Of a stretch of DNA of 42,429 bases, positions 8,653-18,754 are shown piece by piece (the first letter of the stretch is position 1; each line of letters begins with the position of its first letter). Below the pieces are notes generated by a model. The model was not told the origin of the DNA and searched no databases. It saw nothing but the letters and a program-made list of their open reading frames with translations. The DNA lies in contig CASEEU010000019.1 of NCBI GenBank assembly GCA_949287075.1, positions 1 through 42,429 on the forward strand. Reading direction: 5' to 3'. A program made the position numbers and the translations under genes. The DNA comes from an uncultured Eubacteriales bacterium. Its GTDB lineage: Bacteria; Bacillota; Clostridia; TANB77; CAG-508.

Positions 8653-9171
8653 ATGGATTTTTTAAATTTAGCAAAGAAAAGATATTCTTGTAGGTCTTTT
8701 TTAAAAAAGAAAGTGGAAAAAGAAAAAATTGAAAAAATATTAGAAGCAGGGAGAGTGGCTCCAACAGCTGTTAACTTTCAACCACAAAGAATTCTAGTTT
8801 TGGATGATGAAGAAAAACTTTCAAGATTGAATGAGTGTACGAAATATGGTTGGGGAGCACCAATAGTTATGGTTATCTGTTATGATAAAACGATTTCTTG
8901 GAAAAGACAATATGATAATAAAGATGAGGGAATCGTTGATGCAAGTATTGTGGCAACACATATGATGCTTGAAATTCAAGATTTAGGACTGGGAACTACA
9001 TGGATTGGTTCATTTGATCCTGAAAAAGTAAGAGAAATTTATAAAATTCCAGAAAATCTTGAAATTATTTCTTTAATGCCAGTTGGATATCCAGCGGAAG
9101 ATGCAAAACCAAGTAGTTCACATGAAAAAAGAAATTCGATGGAAGAAATGGTTTGTTGGAATGAATTTTAA
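8653..9171 (+). CDS. Nitroreductase family protein
   Basis: The 172-residue protein has the nitroreductase FMN-binding signature: KKRYSCRSFLKKKVEKEKIE at the N-terminus, APTAVNFQPQRILVL at about 35-50, GIVDASIVATHMML near 93 and GLGTTWIGSFDP near 112. It probably forms a homodimer that reduces a quinone, nitro compound or flavin with NAD(P)H. It is shorter than the 200-residue classical enzymes, as is common in clostridia. It starts after ATAGGAGGTTTTC and is followed at a short distance by the YbaK-type gene. Confidence 0.87.
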   Translation: MDFLNLAKKRYSCRSFLKKKVEKEKIEKILEAGRVAPTAVNFQPQRILVLDDEEKLSRLNECTKYGWGAPIVMVICYDKTISWKRQYDNKDEGIVDASIVATHMMLEIQDLGLGTTWIGSFDPEKVREIYKIPENLEIISLMPVGYPAEDAKPSSSHEKRNSMEEMVCWNEF

Positions 9172-9205
9172 AATAATAATAAATAGATTGAAGGGAAGAA
9201 TACAG

Positions 9206-9679
9206 ATGTCATTTATAAAAGCAAAAGAATATTTAGAAAAATATGGATTAGAAAATAGAATTATGGAATTTCCAGTTTCTTCAGCAACAGTAGAAGAAGC
9301 AGCAAAAGCTGTAAATTGTAAAGAAGAGGAAATTGCCAAAACCTTATCTTTTATTGTAGAAGATAAACCAATCTTAATTGTGGTTGCAGGAGACAAAAAA
9401 ATAGACAATGCTAAATACAAAGCAGAATTCCATACGAAGGCAAAAATGATTCCATTTGAAGAGGTTGAAACATTAGTAGGACATGAGGTTGGAGGTGTTT
9501 GCCCTTTTGGAATTAAAGATGATGTACAAGTGTATTTAGATGATTCATTAAAAAGATTTCCTGTTATTTATCCTGCTTGCGGAAGTGCGAATAGTGCCAT
9601 AAAATTAACAATTGAAGAATTGAAAAAAACATCGAATTATGAAAAATGGATAGATGTTTGTAAGGAGTCTTCAAAATAA
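9206..9679 (+). CDS. YbaK/EbsC-type aminoacyl-tRNA deacylase
   Basis: The 157-residue protein hydrolyses misacylated tRNA in trans in the known family (Cys-tRNA-Pro or similar). Visible family features are the central KxxDxxKYKAEF segment, GGVCPFG (about residues 93-99) and the late CGSANSAIKLT. The start is ATG 9206, after GAAGGGAAGAATACAG; the upstream extension of the frame overlaps the nitroreductase gene and is not needed. The exact tRNA substrate cannot be read from the sequence. Confidence 0.85.
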   Translation: MSFIKAKEYLEKYGLENRIMEFPVSSATVEEAAKAVNCKEEEIAKTLSFIVEDKPILIVVAGDKKIDNAKYKAEFHTKAKMIPFEEVETLVGHEVGGVCPFGIKDDVQVYLDDSLKRFPVIYPACGSANSAIKLTIEELKKTSNYEKWIDVCKESSK

Positions 9680-9769
9680 AGAACATCAGAAATATAATAT
9701 AGCAATAAAGAGCGCAATCATTTTGCGAAAGGAACCGTAATGAATAGATGTAAAGGAAGAGAATAGAGG

Positions 9770-9799
9770 CTACATGAAATGTAGTTTTTTTTTTTTTAC
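9770..9799 (+). terminator. Terminator with long T-run
   Basis: CTACAT, GAA loop and ATGTAG form a 6-bp stem followed by about 13 T. It separates the YbaK-type gene from the giant surface-protein gene. Confidence 0.7.
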
Positions 9800-9837
9800 A
9801 CTTATTTAGAAATTTATTTGAAAAAATTTGATAGTTA

Positions 9838-9866
9838 TTGTCTTTATTTGTTATAAATGATACAAT
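9838..9866 (+). promoter_or_regulatory. Promoter of the giant surface-protein gene
   Basis: TTGTCT (9838-9843), a 17-base spacer and TACAAT (9861-9866) lie 30 bases before the ATG, with GAAGGAGATT as ribosome site. Confidence 0.6.
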
Positions 9867-9895
9867 CAAAGTGAAACAAAAGAAGGAGATTAACT

Positions 9896-12800
9896 ATGAA
9901 AAAATTAAATAAATTTTTAATAATATTTTTTATAATCATTCTCATCTTAGGAATAATGATGGTGTTTTTTAATAAAAGTCAAAAAAGTACGACTTTATTA
10001 AATGCACCAATTAAGGTTTCTTATAGTTCTAGTACTAGTCAAAATGATAACACTGTGAAAGAAAATTTGACATTATCTCAAGAAAAAACGACTGAAGCCA
10101 TGAATAATAATTCCAAAGTTTTACAAGAGATTATCGATGAAGTTTCTAATTCTGGCGGGGGAACAATACAATTGCCAGCAGGAACATATTATTTTGCACC
10201 AACTGGAACATATATAGAACAGTTAGAAACAGGTGGGTCAGAGAAGAAAGCGTATTATGCAATTGAATGCAAAAGTAATGTTAAACTTGTAGGAGCAGGT
10301 ACAAATGAAAATGATATTAATTCATGTACCATTCTTAAACCATACGGGGAAAATTTAGATGTTTCTCTTACAATGTTTCAGTATATAAATGCAGATCAAC
10401 CAAAAAAATATATAGAAAATGCGGATTTTGAAGGATTTATAATAAATGCAGATGAAACCTCAAAGGATCCAAATAGTGGATATGTATATCGTGCTCAAGG
10501 TAAAGGGTTTGCTTTTTCTCCATTCAAAGATTGTGATTGGAATAATGTAGTTGTTAAAAATACAGATGGTACAGGATTTGGAATGGATTTACCAATAAAT
10601 TGTACGATTACGAATTGTGTTGCAATCGGATGTGGAAAAGCAGCCACAGAAAATGATGTAGGAGCATCAGGATTTGGAATAGGTACAGGATATAGTGAAA
10701 ATGAATCAATGAAAATTTCTAATTGTACTGCAATAGGAAATAGAAAATTTGGATTTTTCTTTGAACATCAAGGCAGATTTGTTTCTGTTGTAAAATCAAA
10801 AACAGCAAAAGGTTTTATTGTTACAGATTGTGTAGCAAAAGGAAATATGTATAATTTCGGCGGTGAAAAAGCAAATGATGTCATTTATGAAAGATGTGTA
10901 TCAGAAAATAGTACGAATGATGATCCAAATCCTTTAGGAAATGGGAATACACAAGCATTTTATTTTGGGATGAACTCAAGAAAAATCTATTTAGAAGGAA
11001 GTAAAGTTGAACAAAAATATGATAATATAACAGATGATTCTGAATTTTATTATGATCCAGTTTATTGGGCAGCTAATCATTCAATTATTGATATTGGTGA
11101 AAAAAAATCTGAATATAATGCAATAGAAGATTGTCCAAAAGCTGAAGCTATAGTAATGTTGTGGAGGCTTGCAGGTAGACCAGGTGAAGTATTAATAGGC
11201 GCAGAACATGTTAATACAGGGTATGATGATGTATCTTATAATGATTGGTATGCTGATGCCGTTGCTTGGGCATATAATGCAGGAATAGTAGATGGAGGAA
11301 CACTTAATCCATCAGAAGGTTGTCCAAGAGCACATTTTATAATAATGCTTTGGAGATATGCAGGAAGTCCTATTGTTAGCACAGGAAATAATTATACAGA
11401 TGTTTCTGAAGGTGACTTCTTTGAAGATGCTGTAAATTGGGCTATAAGTGAACAAATAATAATACCACAAGAAACAGAATATAAACCAGCAGAGGTTTGT
11501 TCAAGAGCGGAAATTTTAACTTTATTATATAGATATAATTTATCAAATCCACAAAAAACAGTTATATATGATTATTGGCAAAATGGTGGATATGATGCTG
11601 ATAAAGTTTATGATTTTAAAAAGAAAAATGAAAATATAGATTTAACTGTAAAGGCTCAAAAAGAAGGATATGAATTTGTAGGATGGTCAACAAATAAAAA
11701 TGATACAGAGGCAAAGACATCTTTAACAATGCAATCAGAGGGAATAGACTTATATGCTATATATAAAAGAAGTGTAGAATTAACATACAATGCAAACGAA
11801 GGAGAAGGAGAGCCAGCAGCAAGTATAGGAACAATGTATAATTCTGAAACGAGTATAGACATAACAATAAGTGACACGAAACCAACAAGAGAAGGATATA
11901 TATTTAAAGGATGGACAGATGAAGAAGAATCAACAGAAGTTAAATATGAGCCAGGAGAGACATATGAATTTAGTGATAGTAAAACATTGTATGCAGTATG
12001 GGAAAACAACAATTATACATTAACAATAAATCCAAATGGAGGAGAATGGAACAATAGTACAGAAGTTGCACAAATTACAGGGAACAATGGAACAGTAGTA
12101 GACATACCAAATCCAGTAGCACCAATAGGATATACAGTAACATTTGAAGGAAATGGAGGAGAAACATCAAAGAAAGAAGAAACATCAAGAAAAGAATTTG
12201 TAAACTGGGAAGAAGAAGGAGAAGGAACTCTAAATGGAACAACATATACATTTGGAGAAGGTTCAGGAACGATAACAGCAAAATATAGAGAAGGAAGTAT
12301 AGAATTACCAGAAGCAGAAAGAGAAGGATATCAATTTGTAGGATGGTATACAGAAGAAAGTGAAGGAACTAAAAGAGGAAACGCAGGAGAAAGCTATACA
12401 CCAACAGAAGAAGAAACATTATATGCGCATTGGGAAGCAAATAAATACACAATAAAATTTGACGGAAATGGGGCAACAAGTGGAAATATGTCAGATTTAG
12501 AAATGACATATGGCCAAGAGGAGAGCTTGCCAACAAATGAATATCAAAAGACAGGATATACATTTAAAGGATGGAGCGAAGATAAAGACGCGACAGAGGC
12601 TCAATATGTAGAAGGAGCGAATGTAAATAATTTAACAACAGAGAATGGAGAAATTATCACATTATATGCAATATGGGAAAAGAATATAACAATAATATAT
12701 AATGCAAACGAAGGAGAAGGAGAACCAGCAGCAAGTACAGGAACAATGTATAATTCTGCAACTAGTGTAACCATAACAATAAGTGACACGAAACCAACAA

Positions 12801-15800
12801 GAGAAGGATATACGTTTAAAGGATGGACAGATGAAGAAGAGTCAACAGAAGTTAAATATAATTCAGGAGAAACATACGAATTTAGTGATAGTAAAATGTT
12901 ATATGCAGTGTGGGAAGCAAATAAATATACAATAAGATTTGACGGAAACGGAGCAACAAGTGGAATTATGTCAGAATTAGAAATGACATATGGCCAAGAG
13001 AAGAGCTTACCAACAAATGCATATCAAAAAACAGGATATACATTTAAAGGATGGAATGAAGATAAAGAAGCGACAGAAGCCCAATATGCAGAAGGAGAAA
13101 GTGTAAATAATTTAACAATAGAAAATGGAGAAACTATCACGTTATACGCAATATGGGAAGCAAATAAATATACAATAAGATTTGATGGAAATGGAGCAAC
13201 AGGTGGAAATATGTCAGATTTAGAAATGACATATGGACAAGAAAAGAATTTACCAACAAATACATATCAAAAAACAGGGTATACATTTAAAGGATGGAGC
13301 GAAGATAAAGACGCAACAGAGGCTCAATATGCAGAAGGAGAAAATGTAAATAATTTAACAATAGAAAGTGGAGAAATTATCACGTTATATGCAATATGGG
13401 AAAAGAGCATAACAATAACATATAATGCAAACGAAGGAAAAGGAGAGCCAACAGCAAGCACAGGAATAATGTATAATTCCGAAACAAGCGTAGAAATAAC
13501 AATAAGTGATACAAAACCAACAAGAGAAGGGTATACATTTAAAGGATGGACAGATGAAGAAGAGTCAACAGAAGTTAAGTATAATCCAGGAGAAACATAC
13601 GAATTTAGTGATAGTAAAATGTTGTATGCAGTATGGGAAAAGAATAATTATACATTAACAATAAATCCAAATGGAGGAGAATGGAACAATAGTACAGAAG
13701 TTGTACAAATTACAGGAAACAATGGAACAGTAGTAGACATAGCAAATCCAGTAGCACCAATAGGATATACAGTAACATTTGAAGGAAATGGAGGAGAAGC
13801 TAAAAAGAAAGAAGAAACATCAAGGAAAGAATTCATAAGCTGGGAAGAAGAAGGAGAAGGAACATTAAGTGGAACAACATATACATTTGGAGAAGGTTCA
13901 GGAACGATAACAGCAAAATATAGAGAAGGAAGTATAGAATTACCAGAAGCAGAGAGAGAAGGATATCAATTTGTAGGGTGGTATACAGAAGAAAGTGAAG
14001 GAACCAAAAGAGGAAATGCAGGAGAAAGTTATACACCAACAGAAGAAGAGACATTATATGCACATTGGGAAGTAAATAAATATACAATAAAATTTGATGG
14101 AAATGGAGCAACAAGTGGAAGTATGTCAGATCTAGGAATGACATATGGCCAAGAAAAGAATTTACCAACAAATGCATATCAAAAGACAGGATATACATTT
14201 AAAGGATGGAGCGAAGATAAAGACGCAACAGAGGCTCAATATGCAGAAGGAGCGAATGTAAACAATTTAACAATAGAAAGTGGAGAAATTATCACGTTAT
14301 ATGCAATATGGGAAAAGAGCATAACAATAACATATAACGCAAACGAAGGAGAAGGAGAGCCAACAGCAAGTACAGGAACAATGTATAATTCTGAAACTAG
14401 CGTAAACATAATAATAAGTGATACAAAACCAACAAGAGAAGGATATACATTTAAAGGATGGACAGATGAAGAAGAGTCAACAGAAGTTAAATATAATCCA
14501 GGAGAGACATATGAATTTAGTGATAGTAAAACATTATATGCAATATGGGAAAAGAACAGTTATACATTAACGATAAATCCAAATGGAGGAGAATGGAACA
14601 ATAGTACAGAAGTTGCACAAATTACAGGAAACAATGGAACAGTAGTAGACATACAAAATCCAGTAGCACCAACAGGATATACAGTAACATTTGAAGGAAA
14701 TGGAGGAGAAGCTGAAAAGAAAGAAGAAACATCAAGAAAAGAATTTGTAAACTGGGAAGAAGAAGGAGACGGAACATTAAGTGGAACAACATATACATTT
14801 GGAGAAGGTTCAGGAACAATAACAGCAAAATATAGAGAAGGAAGTATAGAATTACCAGGAGCAGAAAGAGAAGGATATCAATTTGTAGGATGGTATACAG
14901 AAGAAAGTGAAGGAACCAAAAGAGGAAATGCAGGAGAAAGCTATACACCAACAGAAGAAGAGACATTATATGCACATTGGGAAGCAAATAAATATACAAT
15001 AAAATTTGATGGAAATGGAGCAACAAGTGGAAGTATGTCAGATCTAGAAATGACATATGGACAAGAGAAGAGCTTGCCAACAAATGAATATCAAAAGACA
15101 GGATATACATTTAAAGGATGGAATGAAGATAAAGAAGCAACAGAGGCTCAATATGCAGAAGGAGAAAATGTAAATAATTTAACAACAGAGAATGGAGAAT
15201 TTATCACGTTATATGCAGTATGGGAAAAGAATGAAATAGATTCATCTCATATGGTAACTTATAATTATTGGGAAAATGGTGGATTTGATACAGACAAAGA
15301 ACAAGAAGAGAAAAAATCAGGAGAAAATATTGATTTAAGTGTTGAAGCAAAAAAAGAAGGATATGAATTTGTAGGCTGGTCAACAGACAAAGATTCTAAG
15401 GTAGGATTAAACACCTTAATAATGGAAGATGAAGATATTACGCTATATGCAATCTTTAAGAAAGATTTAAAACTAACCTTTATTGATTATAAAGACACAG
15501 AACAGAACAAAACAGAAAAAGATATAACAATATATAATAATGAAAAAGGGCAAACTACAGCACCATTTATAAATGAATATTCTGATTGGATCATAAGATA
15601 TTGGACAACAGGTAATTTACCAAATTCTGAAGAGGCAATAGGAACAGGTGAATTAATTACAAATATAGAAGATAGTCAAACATATTATGCAAGATATACG
15701 AAGGAAATAGCAATAAACTTTGATTTAAATGAAGGAGAAGGAATTGCACCAGAAACAATAAAAGGAAATATAGAAGTAAATAGTAATAATATTAGCAAAG

Positions 15801-16759
15801 TAGAAGAAATGACAATAATAATCCCTAATGCTGAAATTTCACGAGAAGGATTTAGTTTTGTAGGGTGGATGACAAAAAAAGATGAATCTGGAGTAGATTA
15901 TGAAATAGAAAAAGAAGCTTCATTTGATGAAAGTATTACACTTTATGCAAGATGGATGAAAAATAGTGAACCTTCAATAGATAATGTGTTACCAATCTTG
16001 GAGATAGAATATTCACCAAGTAATGAATGGACTAATCAGGATATCAAATTAAATATAAGTACAAAAGATGAGGATTCAGGAATAGAAAAAGTAACGTTAA
16101 ATAATGAAGTGATTTTTGATGAAGATGGTTCAGTAGAATATATTATTAAACAAAACGGAATGTACAATATAGAAGCGACAGATATGGCAGGAAATACGAT
16201 AAGAAAAACCATTACGATATCAAATATAGATAAAAATTCACCTGAGATTTCTAATATAGAGCAAGTAGAGAATTCTAATACAGGTGCGATTGAAATAAAT
16301 GTTATATCTACAGATAATGAATCAGGAATCAATAGAATTGAATATAGTTATGATAATGAAACATGGAATGATTGTTTAGACGAAACTATTCAAAAAGATT
16401 TTAGTGTAGTAAATTATGTGTATAAGGTAGGAGAATCAACAATTACAATTAATTGGAGAGGAAAAGAGGATAAAACAATATATTTTAGAGCAGTAGATGA
16501 AGCAGGGAATATAGGCGAAGAAGATTCAATAGTAATAGATACTGAGGAAAACAAAAATGACAATGAACCTCCAATAGGTGAGAATACAGTTATAAATAAT
16601 AATACTGATGATACAAATAATCAAGATGATGGTAGATCAAATAAAATCCTACCATATGTAGGAATAAAAAGTTCAATTTTTATTGTTCCTATTCTGATAT
16701 TAGTAATCAGTGCAGTAGTTTTTATAAAAAAATATAAAGATCTTAAGGATGTAAAATAG
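9896..16759 (+). CDS. Giant surface protein: beta-helix, SLH and InlB-type repeats
   Basis: The 2287-residue protein starts with a signal/anchor segment (about residues 7-25). A right-handed parallel beta-helix of the pectate-lyase type follows at about 75-375, with a SGGGTIQLPAGTY start and many NCxAxGN turns. Next come three SLH-like modules (about 400-560: EAIVMLWRLAGRPG, AHFIIMLWRYAGSP, AEILTLLYRY). A long array of InlB B-repeat/Flg_new modules with GYxFxGW and LYAxWE motifs spans 555-2020, then two Ig-like modules (DSGIEKV, ESGINRI). The C-terminus is ILPYVG, a membrane helix and a basic tail, a variant sortase signal. SLH modules bind secondary wall polymers, so it could be held in the wall in two ways. 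It probably mediates adhesion or glycan binding; no catalytic residue is certain. Confidence 0.88.
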   Translation: MKKLNKFLIIFFIIILILGIMMVFFNKSQKSTTLLNAPIKVSYSSSTSQNDNTVKENLTLSQEKTTEAMNNNSKVLQEIIDEVSNSGGGTIQLPAGTYYFAPTGTYIEQLETGGSEKKAYYAIECKSNVKLVGAGTNENDINSCTILKPYGENLDVSLTMFQYINADQPKKYIENADFEGFIINADETSKDPNSGYVYRAQGKGFAFSPFKDCDWNNVVVKNTDGTGFGMDLPINCTITNCVAIGCGKAATENDVGASGFGIGTGYSENESMKISNCTAIGNRKFGFFFEHQGRFVSVVKSKTAKGFIVTDCVAKGNMYNFGGEKANDVIYERCVSENSTNDDPNPLGNGNTQAFYFGMNSRKIYLEGSKVEQKYDNITDDSEFYYDPVYWAANHSIIDIGEKKSEYNAIEDCPKAEAIVMLWRLAGRPGEVLIGAEHVNTGYDDVSYNDWYADAVAWAYNAGIVDGGTLNPSEGCPRAHFIIMLWRYAGSPIVSTGNNYTDVSEGDFFEDAVNWAISEQIIIPQETEYKPAEVCSRAEILTLLYRYNLSNPQKTVIYDYWQNGGYDADKVYDFKKKNENIDLTVKAQKEGYEFVGWSTNKNDTEAKTSLTMQSEGIDLYAIYKRSVELTYNANEGEGEPAASIGTMYNSETSIDITISDTKPTREGYIFKGWTDEEESTEVKYEPGETYEFSDSKTLYAVWENNNYTLTINPNGGEWNNSTEVAQITGNNGTVVDIPNPVAPIGYTVTFEGNGGETSKKEETSRKEFVNWEEEGEGTLNGTTYTFGEGSGTITAKYREGSIELPEAEREGYQFVGWYTEESEGTKRGNAGESYTPTEEETLYAHWEANKYTIKFDGNGATSGNMSDLEMTYGQEESLPTNEYQKTGYTFKGWSEDKDATEAQYVEGANVNNLTTENGEIITLYAIWEKNITIIYNANEGEGEPAASTGTMYNSATSVTITISDTKPTREGYTFKGWTDEEESTEVKYNSGETYEFSDSKMLYAVWEANKYTIRFDGNGATSGIMSELEMTYGQEKSLPTNAYQKTGYTFKGWNEDKEATEAQYAEGESVNNLTIENGETITLYAIWEANKYTIRFDGNGATGGNMSDLEMTYGQEKNLPTNTYQKTGYTFKGWSEDKDATEAQYAEGENVNNLTIESGEIITLYAIWEKSITITYNANEGKGEPTASTGIMYNSETSVEITISDTKPTREGYTFKGWTDEEESTEVKYNPGETYEFSDSKMLYAVWEKNNYTLTINPNGGEWNNSTEVVQITGNNGTVVDIANPVAPIGYTVTFEGNGGEAKKKEETSRKEFISWEEEGEGTLSGTTYTFGEGSGTITAKYREGSIELPEAEREGYQFVGWYTEESEGTKRGNAGESYTPTEEETLYAHWEVNKYTIKFDGNGATSGSMSDLGMTYGQEKNLPTNAYQKTGYTFKGWSEDKDATEAQYAEGANVNNLTIESGEIITLYAIWEKSITITYNANEGEGEPTASTGTMYNSETSVNIIISDTKPTREGYTFKGWTDEEESTEVKYNPGETYEFSDSKTLYAIWEKNSYTLTINPNGGEWNNSTEVAQITGNNGTVVDIQNPVAPTGYTVTFEGNGGEAEKKEETSRKEFVNWEEEGDGTLSGTTYTFGEGSGTITAKYREGSIELPGAEREGYQFVGWYTEESEGTKRGNAGESYTPTEEETLYAHWEANKYTIKFDGNGATSGSMSDLEMTYGQEKSLPTNEYQKTGYTFKGWNEDKEATEAQYAEGENVNNLTTENGEFITLYAVWEKNEIDSSHMVTYNYWENGGFDTDKEQEEKKSGENIDLSVEAKKEGYEFVGWSTDKDSKVGLNTLIMEDEDITLYAIFKKDLKLTFIDYKDTEQNKTEKDITIYNNEKGQTTAPFINEYSDWIIRYWTTGNLPNSEEAIGTGELITNIEDSQTYYARYTKEIAINFDLNEGEGIAPETIKGNIEVNSNNISKVEEMTIIIPNAEISREGFSFVGWMTKKDESGVDYEIEKEASFDESITLYARWMKNSEPSIDNVLPILEIEYSPSNEWTNQDIKLNISTKDEDSGIEKVTLNNEVIFDEDGSVEYIIKQNGMYNIEATDMAGNTIRKTITISNIDKNSPEISNIEQVENSNTGAIEINVISTDNESGINRIEYSYDNETWNDCLDETIQKDFSVVNYVYKVGESTITINWRGKEDKTIYFRAVDEAGNIGEEDSIVIDTEENKNDNEPPIGENTVINNNTDDTNNQDDGRSNKILPYVGIKSSIFIVPILILVISAVVFIKKYKDLKDVK
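11774..15226 (+). repeat. Higher-order array of InlB-type repeat units A, B and C
   Basis: Twelve in-frame units lie in the order A B C A C C A B C A B C. A units (77-79 residues; 11774-12004, 12680-12916, 13403-13639, 14315-14551) begin near TYNANEGEGEP. B units (144 residues; 12005-12436, 13640-14071, 14552-14983) begin at YTLTINPNGGEWNN. C units (81 residues; 12437-12679, 12917-13159, 13160-13402, 14072-14314, 14984-15226) begin at NKYTI(K/R)FDGNGAT. Copies are nearly identical at the nucleotide level, so recent duplication or recombination is likely. More diverged related modules flank the array. Confidence 0.9.
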
Positions 16760-16800
16760 TATTCAAAAAATTATATAAATAAAAAATGATAATTACAAAG

Positions 16801-16838
16801 GCAAAATACAGAAGATAAAAGTCTTCTGTATTTTGCTT
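16801..16838. terminator. Terminator between surface-protein gene and tRNA-Arg
   Basis: GCAAAATACAGAAGA pairs perfectly with TCTTCTGTATTTTGC and is followed by TTTATT. It closes the surface-protein gene and faces the convergent tRNA gene. Confidence 0.85.
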
Positions 16839-16843
16839 TATTA

Positions 16844-16920
<77 letters not shown>

Positions 16921-16998
16921 ATATCTAAATAACAATAAATATAATAGCACAAATGTGGAGTGGTGTCAATGATTTTAAGACAAAAAAACAAAAATTTA

Positions 16999-17613
16999 TT
17001 AAATATTAAAAATCAGACCAATGATACCAAAAATAATAAACAAACTATTAGAGATGGTTTCTATGATATTTTGATGAAATCTCATACTTAAAAGTTTTCC
17101 AAAGATAATGGCAAGTAAATTACTGCAAACCATTCCTAAAATAGAGCCAATAATTAAAGAAACTTTATATTCTGGATATTGAATACCAAGACCAATTGAA
17201 GAAAGAAATGTTTTATCACCCAATTCTCCAATAAATATACAAAAAGCAATGATAAACATATAATTTATTTTTAAAGTACACAATTTAGAAATGAGACTGG
17301 TTTTATGATTTTCTTTATTAGCAGAGGATTTATTTTTCATAGAGACAAATCCAAGGATTCCAAAAATAATAAAAGAAAAATATGTAAATACATTTAAATA
17401 ATAAGAAACATATTCGTTATGAATAGCACCTAGGCGACTACCAAAAAGAATGGCCAGTCCATGACTGAGAAATGTCCCTAGGGAAATACCTAATAGGATG
17501 TGTTTTATTTTACTTTTGGCAGAAAAAGATAAAACCATAATTTGAGTTTTATCTCCTAATTCAGCAAAAAAGATAATCGTGAAAGATAGTAATAAAGGAT
17601 ATAAATCATTCAT
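16999..17613 (-). CDS. TMEM165/GDT1 (UPF0016) cation transporter
   Basis: The 204-residue protein has six membrane segments in two homologous halves. Each half carries the family motif E-x-G-D-K-(T/S): FFAELGDKTQ near residue 20 and IGELGDKTF near 128. Known members move Mn2+ or Ca2+ out of the cytosol, and bacterial members protect against manganese excess. A charged loop of about 20 residues (MKNKSSANKENHK) lies between the halves. I looked upstream for a manganese (yybP-ykoY) riboswitch and saw none. Confidence 0.9.
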   Translation of the reverse strand: MNDLYPLLLSFTIIFFAELGDKTQIMVLSFSAKSKIKHILLGISLGTFLSHGLAILFGSRLGAIHNEYVSYYLNVFTYFSFIIFGILGFVSMKNKSSANKENHKTSLISKLCTLKINYMFIIAFCIFIGELGDKTFLSSIGLGIQYPEYKVSLIIGSILGMVCSNLLAIIFGKLLSMRFHQNIIETISNSLFIIFGIIGLIFNI

Positions 17614-17747
17614 AATTCAACCTCATTTCCTAACTAATTCATATGTAAAGTAAAAAGATTTTATGAAAAGATAATAGAAAAATTATGTATTAAATTTTGC
17701 AAATACAAGGATCCCTAAGTAAATAATGTGAAAATTTTGTGAAATTC

Positions 17748-17776
17748 TTTACATTGAGAAAGATAAATGATAATAT
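17748..17776 (+). promoter_or_regulatory. Promoter of the Gld-like ABC operon
   Basis: TTTACA (17748-17753), a 17-base spacer and TAATAT (17771-17776) precede AAAGGAGGAATTTTT and the GTG start at 17813. Confidence 0.55.
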
Positions 17777-17812
17777 TGTCATGATATTAATAAAATTAAA
17801 GGAGGAATTTTT

Positions 17813-18754
17813 GTGATAGAGGTAAAAAATGTTACAAAAAAGTATGGAAAAGCTATAGCCGTAGAAGATATAAGTTTTACCATTAATGAGGGAGAAATTG
17901 TAGGTTTACTTGGCCCTAATGGTGCTGGAAAAAGTACAACAATGAATATCTTAACTGGTTATATAGAACAAACAGCTGGAGAGGTGACAATTGAAGGGTA
18001 TAATACGTTAAAAAAACCAAAAAAAGCAAAAAAGCAAATTGGATATATGCCAGAGGGAGTACCTCTTTATACAGATTTAACAGTAAAAGAATTTGTAACA
18101 TATATGGCAGAATTAAAACAAGTAAATAAGAAAGAAAGAAAAGAAAAAGTACAAAAAGTAATTGAACAAACAGGGTTAAAAGAAGTAGAAAATAAATTAA
18201 CTAGAAATTTGTCAAGAGGATATAAACAAAGAGTTAGTATGGCAGGTGCTTTGGTTGGAGAACCTAAAATATTGATATTAGATGAACCAACAGTAGGATT
18301 AGATCCTAAACAAATCACAGAAATTAGAAACTTAATCAAAGAACTTGGAAAAACGCATACGGTTATATTAAGTTCTCATATCTTATCAGAAGTTAGTCAA
18401 ATTTGTAATAAAGTTATTATTATAAATAAAGGTAAAATTGTGGCAATTGATACACCAGAAAATCTTGAAAATAAAGTAAGTCAAAATAATTGTATTTATG
18501 TTACAGTTGAAGATACAGAAAATAAGATAGAAAGTATGAAAGAAAAAATAAAAGAAATAAAAAATATTGAATTAGTTCAAGAAAATGAAGATAAAACAAA
18601 ACAATATTTAATCGAAGCAGATAAGGATGTAGATTTAAGGAAAAAGATTTTTTCTGAATTTGCAAAAGAAAATATAACCATATTTGAAATGAAAAAAGCA
18701 GATACGACATTAGAAGATGCGTTTATAAAATTAATAGAAGGGGGAAATAAATAA
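17813..18754 (+). CDS. ABC transporter ATPase, GldA-like
   Basis: The 313-residue ATPase has Walker A GPNGAGKS (about 34-41), signature LSRGYKQR (about 137-144), Walker B ILILDEPTVGLDP and switch SSHIL. The ~100-residue C-terminal extension is typical of ABC-2 exporters. Together with the next two genes it forms a GldA-GldF-GldG-like set, which in many non-gliding bacteria is an export system of unknown cargo. It starts at GTG after AAGGAGGAATTTTT. Its TAA shares a base with the ATG of the permease gene, so the two are translationally coupled. Confidence 0.9.
   Translation: MIEVKNVTKKYGKAIAVEDISFTINEGEIVGLLGPNGAGKSTTMNILTGYIEQTAGEVTIEGYNTLKKPKKAKKQIGYMPEGVPLYTDLTVKEFVTYMAELKQVNKKERKEKVQKVIEQTGLKEVENKLTRNLSRGYKQRVSMAGALVGEPKILILDEPTVGLDPKQITEIRNLIKELGKTHTVILSSHILSEVSQICNKVIIINKGKIVAIDTPENLENKVSQNNCIYVTVEDTENKIESMKEKIKEIKNIELVQENEDKTKQYLIEADKDVDLRKKIFSEFAKENITIFEMKKADTTLEDAFIKLIEGGNK

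Noticed and set aside
9083..9205. Longer N-terminus of the YbaK-type protein
   Set aside because: It overlaps the nitroreductase coding end, lacks a ribosome site and adds residues foreign to the family.
11656..15110. Long minus-strand open frames across the repeat array
   Set aside because: They are Leu/Phe-rich mirror frames of the GA-rich repeats, have no ribosome sites and repeat with the array.
11774..15226. CRISPR array
   Set aside because: The repeats are 231-432 bases long, coding and without unique spacers.
17614..17812. Manganese (yybP-ykoY) riboswitch before the GDT1-type gene
   Set aside because: Neither the conserved loop sequences nor a suitable stem arrangement was seen.
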